From positions 1-8,517 of the forward strand of contig JAFSUV010000130.1 in NCBI GenBank assembly GCA_017450425.1: a stretch of 8,517 nt of DNA, given 5' to 3'. This document shows positions 1 to 6,319 of this stretch, in pieces; position 1 is the first letter of the stretch, and each line of letters begins with the position of its first letter. This stretch comes from Kiritimatiellia bacterium (GTDB lineage: Bacteria > Verrucomicrobiota > Kiritimatiellia > RFP12 > UBA3636). The position numbers and the translations under genes were made by a program. Under the pieces are notes generated by a model that saw only the letters and a list, made by a program, of their open reading frames with translations, was not told where the DNA came from and made no database searches.

Positions 1-1
1 G

Positions 2-1315
2 CCCGGGGGGGCGGCGGCGGTGGGGACGGGCTTCGCCGGCCGGGGCGCTGCGCCCGCCACGCGGGCGCTCGACCTTACGCGCGCCGAGTCCGACGAGCGG
101 ATCGTTTACGACATCACGCTCGAAGTCCCCGGCCGCAAGATCCCCCTCACCGCCCGCCTTCCGCTCGAAGCCGGGCAGTCGAGCGCCGCCCTCACGCTCT
201 CCGTTTCGGAGCGCGAAGGGCATCGCGTCTCCTCGCTCTCCCTCCCGCCCGGGCCGGACGGCTCGCCCGCCGACGTGCCGCGCCTTCCGCTCGGTCTCTT
301 TTCCGGGAAGCCGGTTTCGGTGCGGCTCCTCCGCGCGGACGCTTCGGCGGCGGCGCGATACGCGCTTTCCGCCACAAACGGCAAGGAGGGCGATTTTTCG
401 TTTTCGGCGGACGCGCTTGAATTCGCGGCCGGCCAGGCAGAAGCCACCTTCGAGGTCGCAGCGAACCCGTCGCGCCTCGAAACGCTCGAGCTTCGCATCG
501 CAAACGCGGCCGATCCCGGCGACAGGCTGCGCCTCTCGCTGCCCGTGGTGCGCAGCGCGGCGGCGGCGTTCGAGAACAATTTCTACGTCTGCTTCATAAA
601 GAAGATACCGTTCGGCACCCGCGAAGTGCGCGGGGCGGACGGCTCGGTCCGCGTCGAACAGGTTTACAAGGGCCGCTGGCACTACATCACGAACGGCCTT
701 CGCAACACGCTCACCGTGGCGCTCTGCGCGGTATGCCTCGGCGCGGTGCTCGGCTTTCTCGTGGCGATTGTCCGCTCCACGCACGACAGGCACGGCCGCA
801 TGCGCGTCCTCAACGCGCTCGCGAAGGTTTACATCACCGTCATCCGCGGTACGCCGATGACCGTGCAGCTGCTCATCGCGTATTTCATCATCTTTTCCTC
901 GATAAACGACAAAGTCCTCGTCGCGATCCTCGCCTTCGGCTTCAACTCCGGGGCGTACGTCGCGGAAATCATCCGCGCCGGCATCGTTTCGATCGACGAC
1001 GGCCAGATGGAGGCCGCGCGCTCGCTCGGACTTTCCTACTCGCAGGGCATGCGCCGCATCATCCTGCCGCAGGCCATCCGCAACATCCTTCCCGCGCTCG
1101 GCAACGAGTTCATCGTGATGCTCAAGGACACCTCCATCGCGTCCTTCATCGGACTTGACGACCTTGCGCGCGGCGGTTCGATCATCCGCTCGCAGACTTA
1201 CCAGGCCTACATACCGTTCCTCGCCGTGGCGGCGATATACCTGGTGCTCGTCATGATATTCTCCAAACTGCTCGCCCGGCTGGAAAACCACCTGCACCGC
1301 ACCGGCAGATCCTGA
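2..1315 (+). CDS. Polar amino acid ABC transporter permease (HisM/GlnP type) with extra N-terminal beta-rich domain; 5' end cut by window
   Basis: This is an inner-membrane permease subunit that would import a polar amino acid together with a binding protein and an ATPase, neither of which lies in the window. Counting from the GTG at 20, helices run at about 230-252, 270-293, 298-318 and 395-417. The ATPase-contacting EAA loop is clear at 331-351 (EAARSLG, then IILPQA), and the RGTPMTVQ motif at 276-283 is typical of this family. Family members normally begin near the stretch equivalent to FENNFYVCFIKK (184-195). Here about 185 further residues precede it; they are hydrophilic and look beta-stranded (for example LEFAAGQAEATFEVAANP, 133-150). 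The frame is open to the left edge (Pro-Gly-Gly-Ala-Ala-Ala before the GTG) and the GTG has no ribosome-binding site, so I treat the gene as 5'-partial. An upstream fused binding domain is possible but not visible. The substrate is unknown. Confidence 0.88.
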   Translation, partial: PGGAAAVGTGFAGRGAAPATRALDLTRAESDERIVYDITLEVPGRKIPLTARLPLEAGQSSAALTLSVSEREGHRVSSLSLPPGPDGSPADVPRLPLGLFSGKPVSVRLLRADASAAARYALSATNGKEGDFSFSADALEFAAGQAEATFEVAANPSRLETLELRIANAADPGDRLRLSLPVVRSAAAAFENNFYVCFIKKIPFGTREVRGADGSVRVEQVYKGRWHYITNGLRNTLTVALCAVCLGAVLGFLVAIVRSTHDRHGRMRVLNALAKVYITVIRGTPMTVQLLIAYFIIFSSINDKVLVAILAFGFNSGAYVAEIIRAGIVSIDDGQMEAARSLGLSYSQGMRRIILPQAIRNILPALGNEFIVMLKDTSIASFIGLDDLARGGSIIRSQTYQAYIPFLAVAAIYLVLVMIFSKLLARLENHLHRTGRS

Positions 1316-1329
1316 GGATTTTGCGCGCC

Positions 1330-2340
1330 ATGACAGACTTGAGCGTAGCGATTCCGATCTACAACGAAGAAGAGTCGATCCCGCACCTTTGCGAAAAACT
1401 CCACGAAGCGCTGTCGAACCTCGGCAAGAGCTACGAAATCGTGCTTGTTGACGACGGCTCGAAGGACCGTTCGTGGAGCGTCATGCTCGAAATGGCGCGC
1501 AAGTACCCGCACCTGAAGCTCGTGCGCTTCCGCCGCAACTTCGGGCAGACCGCCGCCATGGCGGCCGGCATCAACGAAAGCACCGGCGCGGTGGTCGTCA
1601 CGATGGACGCCGACTTGCAGAACGACCCGAAGGACATCCCCGCCGTCCTTGCCAAACTCGACGAGACCGACGAAGCCGGCCGCAAGTGGGATGTGGTGTC
1701 CGGCTGGCGCAAAAACCGCAAGGACGCCTTCATCAACCGCAAGCTGCCGTCGATGCTCGCCAACCGCCTCATCGGCAAGATGACCGGCGTGCGTCTGCAC
1801 GACTACGGCTGTTCGCTCAAGGCGTACCGCCGCGAAATCATCTCGCAGGTCCACCTTTACGGCGAGCTTCACCGGTTCGTCCCGGCGCTTTGCCGCCTCG
1901 CCGGAGGGTCCGTGACGGAGATCCCGGTCGATCACCACGCGCGCGAATTCGGCAAGAGCAAATACGGCATTTCGCGGACGTTCCGCGTCGTGCTGGACCT
2001 CATGCTCGTGAAGTTCCTCATGTCGTATTCGACGCGTCCCATACAGATTTTCGGCAAGCTCGGGCTTTGGTTCGGGTTCGCCGCGACGGCGATCTTCGGC
2101 GTCGTGTTCCTCGAGGGGCTCTGCAACACGCTCGGCGGCGCGCCGTGGTTCGGCGCCGGCCCGGCCGCGACGATCCTCGCGAAGCGTCCGTTCTGGATCG
2201 TGACGCCGCTCATGTTCCTCGGATTTTCGATCCAGCTTGTCGTCCTCGGGCTTCTCGCGGAGCTTCAGACGCGCACCTACCACGAGTCGCAGGGCAAGCA
2301 GATATACTCCGTCAAGGAAGTCGTGGAGAGCGCGCAATGA
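1330..2340 (+). CDS. Family 2 glycosyltransferase, DPM1/GtrB/ArnC type, with two C-terminal membrane helices
   Basis: This probably transfers a sugar from a nucleotide donor to polyprenyl phosphate on the cytoplasmic face of the inner membrane. The 336-residue protein has a GT-A domain: YNEE at 11-14, VDDGSKD at 40-46, the DxD-type MDADLQNDP at 92-100, HDYGCSLKAYRR at 157-168, and REFGKSKYGISR at 205-216, which is characteristic of DPM1/GtrB relatives. Two membrane segments follow (about 240-263 and 288-311), then the family-like tail TYHESQGKQIYSV. I chose the ATG at 1330 over the in-frame TTG at 1321. The TGAGGA at 1313-1318 lies 11 bases before the ATG but only 2 before the TTG, and family members typically begin a few residues before LSVAIPIYNEE. 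The gene starts 14 bases after the permease stop and overlaps the next gene by ATGA, so it is almost certainly in an operon. Donor sugar and acceptor cannot be read from the sequence. Confidence 0.9.
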   Translation: MTDLSVAIPIYNEEESIPHLCEKLHEALSNLGKSYEIVLVDDGSKDRSWSVMLEMARKYPHLKLVRFRRNFGQTAAMAAGINESTGAVVVTMDADLQNDPKDIPAVLAKLDETDEAGRKWDVVSGWRKNRKDAFINRKLPSMLANRLIGKMTGVRLHDYGCSLKAYRREIISQVHLYGELHRFVPALCRLAGGSVTEIPVDHHAREFGKSKYGISRTFRVVLDLMLVKFLMSYSTRPIQIFGKLGLWFGFAATAIFGVVFLEGLCNTLGGAPWFGAGPAATILAKRPFWIVTPLMFLGFSIQLVVLGLLAELQTRTYHESQGKQIYSVKEVVESAQ

Positions 2341-3017
2341 CAGTCCGTGAGAGTCTGGTGCGCCTCCGCCGCGCACTTGCCGTTTACGCCGCAGCGTCGG
2401 TTGCGCTTGTCGCGCTCGTCGGCGCGCTCGTGGCCGAAGTGTTCGCCGCCAGGGACGTGCCGGAGGGCGGCGTTGTCGAGTCGCTGCAGGCCGTGATCCT
2501 TCTGTGCGCCGCGGTGTCGTGGTTTTTCAAAGCGGCGGCGGCGAAAAAGGACGGAGCCGGCCCGGAAAAGGCGTTTTTGCTCGTCGGGTTTGCGACGCTT
2601 GCGATGTTCGTGCGCGAGCTCGACAGGTTTTTCGATGTTGCGCTTTGGCACGGCGCGTGGGCGGCGGTGGACGCCGTCGTGATCGCGGCGTGTTTCGCCG
2701 CGCTCGGGCGGCAGTGGCGCCGCTCCGTTTCAGATGTCGCCTCGTTTGCAGGGTCGCCGCGCGGGTGGATGGTGTTTTCGGCGGTGTTTTCGGCGGTGGT
2801 GTTTTCGCAGGCGCTCGGCTGGAAAGGCGTGTGGCACTCGGTTTTCGACAACGAACTGTGGCTCCAGGTGAAAGACCGGATCGAGGTGTACGACCAGGAT
2901 CTGGAGCGGCACGTGAAAAACGTCGTGGAAGAGTCGCTTGAGCTCTTCAGCTACGCGATGCTTCTCGCGTCTGCCGCAGTCCCGCGGGCGCTTGCCGGAA
3001 AACGGCGGAAGGACTGA
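2337..3017 (+). CDS. Polytopic membrane protein of unknown function between two glycosyltransferases
   Basis: I do not recognise a family. The ATG overlaps the stop of the preceding glycosyltransferase (ATGA at 2337-2340) and has GGAGAG at 2325-2330, six bases upstream, which fixes the start and gives 226 residues. Hydrophobic segments lie at about 13-37, 47-67, 79-93, 107-123, 143-161 and 200-218, so roughly six membrane helices. Charged residues sit in or beside the helices: E49, FVRELDRFFD at 91-100, D112, and VVEESLELF at 196-204. That pattern suggests a polar site in the membrane rather than a simple anchor. The loop at 165-195 is polar and amphipathic (WLQVKDRIEVYDQDLERHVKN). Its position between two GT2 genes suggests a partner in lipid-linked sugar metabolism, such as a flippase or membrane partner of the soluble transferase; this is inference from context only. 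Confidence 0.8.
   Translation: MTVRESLVRLRRALAVYAAASVALVALVGALVAEVFAARDVPEGGVVESLQAVILLCAAVSWFFKAAAAKKDGAGPEKAFLLVGFATLAMFVRELDRFFDVALWHGAWAAVDAVVIAACFAALGRQWRRSVSDVASFAGSPRGWMVFSAVFSAVVFSQALGWKGVWHSVFDNELWLQVKDRIEVYDQDLERHVKNVVEESLELFSYAMLLASAAVPRALAGKRRKD
2772..2807 (+). repeat. Short tandem repeat inside the membrane-protein gene
   Basis: GTGTTTTCGGCG occurs twice in perfect tandem at 2772-2783 and 2784-2795. A third partial copy, GTGTTTTCG, follows at 2799-2807 after an inserted GTG. It encodes VFSA-VFSA-V-VFS in one membrane helix. The 12-base unit keeps the frame, so slippage would lengthen or shorten the helix by four residues. Confidence 0.7.
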
Positions 3018-3020
3018 CGG

Positions 3021-3818
3021 ATGTGCGCGGCGTTCGTACCGGCCATCGTCATGCCGGCTCTTGACGAAGAGAGAACAGTCGGCGGCGTGGTAAGGGCGTG
3101 CAAGGCGCAATGGCCGGAAAGCGCGGTCATCGTGGTGTCGGACGGCTCGACGGACGCCACCGCCGCCCGTGCCGCCGCCGCCGGCGCGGTCGTGCTGGCG
3201 CTTCCGTGCCGCCTGGGCGTCGGACCGGCGGTGCAGGCCGGCCTCCAGAAAGCCGTGGAACTCGGATATTCCGTGGTTGTGCGGATGGATTCCGACGGCC
3301 AGCACCTGCCGTCGCAAATCGGCGCGCTGCTCGCCCGGATGGAGGAAACCGGCGCCGATTTCGTCTCCGGCTCGCGCTTCATGGCCGGCGCCAGGTTCGA
3401 GGAAGGCTCGACCACGGCCCGCAGACTCGGCAACAGGGTCCTCGCCAAGGTGTTGTCCGCAGTGTGCAAAACGCGGATTACCGATCCCACTTCCGGGATG
3501 TGGTGCGTTCGCGGCGACCTCTTGCGCCTTTTTGCCGGCAGGTATCCGTCGGAATACCCGGAACCGGAGGCGATCGCCCTGTTGCGGCGGCAGGGATATT
3601 CGATGGCCGAGGCCCCGATAGTCGTGAAGCCGCGGGCGGCGGGGACTTCGTCGATAAAGCCGCTCGCCTTGCCCTATTTCACGATGAGGGTCGGCCTTGC
3701 TTTGCTTGCCGACCGGGTGCGCCCGGTTGACAGACGCTTCGCCCGCGGCGCCGGCCCGAAGCCGGAGATCCCGCTGGCGGAGGAGGACGCCCCCGCCGGC
3801 GGCAGGCGGACGCTGTAG
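3021..3818 (+). CDS. Soluble family 2 glycosyltransferase (DPM1-like GT-A domain, no membrane helices)
   Basis: This is a 265-residue single GT-A domain. Motifs are IVMPALDEE at 9-17, VVSDGSTDAT at 38-47, the DxD-type RMDSDGQH at 88-95, SGSRF at 116-120, DPTSGMWCVR at 155-164, YPEPE at 179-183, and KPRAAGTSSI at 203-212. The DPTSG, YPE.E and R..G.SSI set is typical of bacterial GT2 proteins related to dolichol/polyprenyl-phosphate sugar synthases. It lacks C-terminal helices, with only a weakly hydrophobic stretch at 214-231, and ends in a charged, Pro/Ala/Gly-rich tail. It therefore probably needs a membrane partner; the polytopic protein encoded just upstream is the obvious candidate. The start is well supported: GGAAGGA at 3007-3013, inside the end of the previous gene, lies seven bases before the ATG, and the genes are three bases apart. 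The sugar donor is unknown. Confidence 0.88.
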   Translation: MCAAFVPAIVMPALDEERTVGGVVRACKAQWPESAVIVVSDGSTDATAARAAAAGAVVLALPCRLGVGPAVQAGLQKAVELGYSVVVRMDSDGQHLPSQIGALLARMEETGADFVSGSRFMAGARFEEGSTTARRLGNRVLAKVLSAVCKTRITDPTSGMWCVRGDLLRLFAGRYPSEYPEPEAIALLRRQGYSMAEAPIVVKPRAAGTSSIKPLALPYFTMRVGLALLADRVRPVDRRFARGAGPKPEIPLAEEDAPAGGRRTL

Positions 3819-3822
3819 AATT

Positions 3823-3855
3823 TTGCCGCCGTCGCCAATACACCGGCGGCGGCAA
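3823..3855 (+). terminator. Inverted repeat after the glycosyltransferase gene, possible terminator or leader structure
   Basis: TTGCCGCCG at 3823-3831 pairs perfectly with CGGCGGCAA at 3847-3855. The stem extends inward to 3834/3844 with one G-U pair, giving a 12-bp stem and a 9-base loop. It begins five bases after the stop codon of the upstream gene, where a terminator would be expected. However, no run of T follows on either strand, so it is not a classical intrinsic terminator. It may instead stabilise the mRNA 3' end or fold in the leader of the alpha-galactosidase gene. Confidence 0.4.
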
Positions 3856-3886
3856 CCGAGAGAGACACGAAACAAAACCACGATCC

Positions 3887-6124
3887 ATGCAATCCCAGCG
3901 CAAGAAATCCGCTCCTTCCACCATTTCCGGGAAGGTCTTTTCCATCGAAACCCCGGCTTCGCAGATCGTTTTCGCGAAGAGCGGCGATGTCTGGACGTTC
4001 GCCCACATCGGAGCCGGAATCGCCGGCGTTGCGGACGCCGCCGCGCTCGCCCCCGGGCGCGTTTGCTCCGACACCGTTGCGGGGCCGTGCTCGCAGGAGA
4101 CGTATCCGGCGTTCGGATCGTCGCGCGGCAACAGTTGCGCCGAAAAGCGCGGCGCGCTCCAGGTGCGCCATGCGGACGGCGACGAGTCGATCGACTGGAA
4201 GTGCCTGCGCGCGATCGAGATTCCGGAAGGCAAAGCGTCGCGCCACGTCGCGTTCGAGCTTGCGGACAAGGCGCACCGCGACTTCCGCGCCGTCCAGCAT
4301 TTCCGCGCATGGGGCGATTGCGACGTGTTCGAGACGTGGGTCGAAATACGCAACGGCGAAAAGGGCGCGGTCGCGCTTTCGCGCATGGATTCGTTCTGCC
4401 TGCAGCTGCCGGGGCTTGCGGAAAAGTACCACTTCATGTCGCTTGCCGGACAGTGGGCCAACGAGGCCAACGTCGGCGAAAGCGAAATCGTCTGCGGCCA
4501 GGAGGCGGTCATCGGCGCCCGCAGCGGCGTGCGCGACGCCTGGGAGAACAACCCGGCCTTCATGCTCTCGCTGGGCCGGGCGCCGGCGCGCGAAGAAAGC
4601 GGCCGCGTCCTCGCCGGCGCGCTCTGCTGGAGCGGCGCGTGGGAGATCCGCGCGCAGCACGCCAACACGCACGAGCTGCGCGTCAACGCCGGCGCGGCCA
4701 ACATTTCCGGCCCCTACGTGCTCGACGCCGGAAAGTCGATCGAGCTGCCGAAGTTCGTCTTTTCCTGGTCGGAGGCGGGCAAGGGCCCGGCCACGCGCGC
4801 TTTGCACAAATGGGCGCGCGAGCACCTGATGCCGCATCCGGAGGCGCTGCGCGACGTCCTGCTCAACCACTGGGAGGGCGCGTATTTCGACTTCGACGAA
4901 AAGAAGCTCCTCGACATGATGGACGGCGTGAAGGCGCTGGGCGGGGAGCTTTTCGTCCTCGACGACGGCTGGTTCGGACGCGGCGAGTTCGCGCGCGACG
5001 ACGACAGGTGCGGCCTCGGCGACTGGTTCTGCAACGAGAAGAAGCTCCCGCACGGTCTCGCGTACCTTGCGAAGGAGGCAAAGAAGCGCGGGCTCAAGTT
5101 CGGGCTTTGGTTCGAGCCGGAAATGGCCAACACCCGCAGCGAACTTTTGACCGCGCACCCGGAATGGTGCCTCCAGGAGGCCGGGCGTCCGCTCCGCAAG
5201 GGGCGCGGGGACGACCAGGTGGTGCTGGACATGGCGAACCCCGCAGTGCAGGATGCCGTCTTCGCGATAATCGACGAAACGATACGCTCCATCGGGTCTC
5301 TCGCCTACATCAAGTGGGACGCCAACGCCGACGTGAACAACGCCGGGTCTCCGTACCTCGGGCCGGAGAAGCAGGCCAACCTCTGGTTCGACTACGCCAA
5401 GGGCGTGTATGCGCTCTTCTCGAGGCTCCGCGCGGCGCACCCGCAGATCGTGTTCCAGGCCTGCAGCAGCGGCGGCGCGCACTGCGAGTTCGGCTTCCTC
5501 GCGCATGCGGACGAGTTCTGGGGTTCCGACGACACCTGCGCGCAGCAGCGCGTCTTCATCCAGTGGGGCGAAGGGCAGTTCTACCCGGCGTCGGCCATGG
5601 CGGCGCACGTGACGGCCGTGCCCAACCACCAGACGGGTCGCACCGCCACGTTGAAGTTCCGCTTCGACGTCGCGATGAGCGGGCGGCTCGGCTTCGAGTT
5701 GCATCCGAAGAACATGACGCCGGAGGAAATCTCCTTCGCCAAGCGATGCGTCGAAAACTACAAGCGCATCCGTCCCGTCGTGCAGCGCGGAGACCTGTAT
5801 CGCATCGCGTCGCCCTACGAAGGCGACCACGCGGCGTTCGCGTACGTCTCGGCCGACCGCCGCCACGCCGTGGCGTTCGTTTACGGCCTCGGCCGCCTCT
5901 TCAAAAGCGGCGCCGTGGAAGCGTTGCGCATCCCCGGCCTCGATCCGAAGAAGCGCTACCGCGTCGAGGAGATCAACCTGCCCGAAGCCGGCAAGGGCGG
6001 CCACATCGGCGGACTCTCCGGCAGGACGCTCGGCGGCGACGCCATCTCCGCCGCCGGCATCCCGTTCGATCTCGGAGCCGGCGACGACTCGATAGTCCTC
6101 GAATTCACCGCCGCCGCGCGCTAG
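3887..6124 (+). CDS. GH36 family alpha-galactosidase-like glycoside hydrolase, divergent active-site motifs
   Basis: This retaining glycosidase probably hydrolyses terminal alpha-galactosides (or alpha-GalNAc) in the cytoplasm; no signal peptide is visible. Its 745 residues match full-length group I GH36 enzymes. There is an N-terminal beta-sandwich (about 1-320), a TIM barrel starting near LLNHWEGAYFDFDEKKL, and a small C-terminal beta domain (about 655-745). Catalytic landmarks are VLDDGWF (D359, D360), GLWFEPEMAN (406-415), IKWDAN with the expected nucleophile D478, CSSGGA from C526, and WGSDDT with the expected acid/base D548. Several positions differ from the usual consensus: KWDMNR is KWDANA, CSGGGGRFD is CSSGGAHCE, and SDNTD is SDDTC. 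Specificity may therefore differ from ordinary alpha-galactosidase. The ATG has no Shine-Dalgarno sequence; its leader is A-rich (AACAAAACCA at 3871-3880). No sugar transporter or other glycosidase adjoins it, so the in vivo substrate is unclear. Confidence 0.93.
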   Translation: MQSQRKKSAPSTISGKVFSIETPASQIVFAKSGDVWTFAHIGAGIAGVADAAALAPGRVCSDTVAGPCSQETYPAFGSSRGNSCAEKRGALQVRHADGDESIDWKCLRAIEIPEGKASRHVAFELADKAHRDFRAVQHFRAWGDCDVFETWVEIRNGEKGAVALSRMDSFCLQLPGLAEKYHFMSLAGQWANEANVGESEIVCGQEAVIGARSGVRDAWENNPAFMLSLGRAPAREESGRVLAGALCWSGAWEIRAQHANTHELRVNAGAANISGPYVLDAGKSIELPKFVFSWSEAGKGPATRALHKWAREHLMPHPEALRDVLLNHWEGAYFDFDEKKLLDMMDGVKALGGELFVLDDGWFGRGEFARDDDRCGLGDWFCNEKKLPHGLAYLAKEAKKRGLKFGLWFEPEMANTRSELLTAHPEWCLQEAGRPLRKGRGDDQVVLDMANPAVQDAVFAIIDETIRSIGSLAYIKWDANADVNNAGSPYLGPEKQANLWFDYAKGVYALFSRLRAAHPQIVFQACSSGGAHCEFGFLAHADEFWGSDDTCAQQRVFIQWGEGQFYPASAMAAHVTAVPNHQTGRTATLKFRFDVAMSGRLGFELHPKNMTPEEISFAKRCVENYKRIRPVVQRGDLYRIASPYEGDHAAFAYVSADRRHAVAFVYGLGRLFKSGAVEALRIPGLDPKKRYRVEEINLPEAGKGGHIGGLSGRTLGGDAISAAGIPFDLGAGDDSIVLEFTAAAR

Positions 6125-6148
6125 CGCCGTCGCGTCCGCCCTGATTTC

Positions 6149-6169
6149 GGGCGTTTCGTGGAAACGCCC
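6149..6169 (+). terminator. Perfect 9-bp hairpin after the GH36 gene, possible terminator
   Basis: GGGCGTTTC at 6149-6157 and GAAACGCCC at 6161-6169 form a perfect stem around the loop GTG, 24 bases after the GH36 stop codon. The position fits transcription termination or 3'-end protection. No U-tract follows (the next bases are CTGCCAGCC), so this is not a classical intrinsic terminator. Confidence 0.45.
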
Positions 6170-6192
6170 CTGCCAGCCTCCTTTCCCGGTAG

Positions 6193-6213
6193 GGACGCGC
6201 CCACGGCGCGTCC
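6193..6213 (+). repeat. Perfect GC-rich palindrome, candidate dispersed REP-like element
   Basis: GGACGCGCC at 6193-6201 and GGCGCGTCC at 6205-6213 form a perfect 9-bp stem with loop CAC. It lies 23 bases after the first hairpin and has the same geometry (9-bp stem, 3-base loop). The flanks read GGTAG before and GCAGCG after. A very GC-rich perfect palindrome between genes, without a T-run, resembles repetitive extragenic palindromes. Only one copy of this exact sequence is in the window, so repetitiveness is a hypothesis. Confidence 0.45.
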
Positions 6214-6229
6214 GCAGCGAAATTCACAC

Positions 6230-6257
6230 TTGCGTTTCAAAAAAAATCTGCAATAAT
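6230..6257 (+). promoter_or_regulatory. Candidate sigma-70-type promoter for the FadL-family gene
   Basis: The segment 6236-6262 is by far the most AT-rich part of this GC-rich window (a run of A, then CTGCAATAATTAAAG). AATAAT at 6252-6257 matches the -10 consensus at five of six positions. TTGCGT at 6230-6235 is a weak -35 with a 16-base spacer. Transcription from here would give a leader of about 55 bases before the ATG at 6320. Support is sequence resemblance and position only. Confidence 0.35.
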
Positions 6258-6319
6258 TAAAGCACTCGTTTGACAACGGGGGCGGGCTATTCTCCGCCGA
6301 ACGCAAAACCAAAGCAAAA

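Noticed and set aside
20..22. GTG at 20 as the true start of the permease gene
   Set aside because: No ribosome-binding site is visible, the frame is open to the window edge, and the protein from this point would begin mid-domain without a signal sequence for its extracytoplasmic part.
1473..2336. Upstream extension of the membrane-protein frame back to an ATG at 1473
   Set aside because: This part is the +1 shadow of the GT2 gene and is Arg/Pro/Ala-rich. The ATG at 2337 has a proper ribosome-binding site and ATGA coupling, and the protein becomes membrane-like only after it.
1207..2376. A 389-codon minus-strand open frame opposite the first glycosyltransferase
   Set aside because: It has a His/Arg/Glu-rich composition and no domain, while the plus strand carries an unmistakable GT2 enzyme.
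3816..3821. TAGAAT as a -10 element for the GH36 gene
   Set aside because: It overlaps the stop codon of the upstream gene, and the expected -35 position holds only GC-rich sequence with no resemblance to TTGACA.
2730..4310. A 526-codon minus-strand open frame spanning three plus-strand genes
   Set aside because: It has a low-complexity Arg-rich composition and crosses real gene boundaries and the intergenic stem. It is a by-product of GC-rich codon use.
3674..6004. A 776-codon open frame on the minus strand opposite the GH36 gene
   Set aside because: Its protein is an Arg/Val/Ala/Glu-rich string with no motif or fold signature. It lies entirely opposite genes with clear family motifs, and long antisense frames are expected in GC-rich coding DNA.
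6270..6293. TTGACA with TATTCT as a promoter
   Set aside because: The -35 match is perfect, but the spacer is only 12 bases, too short for a sigma-70 promoter.
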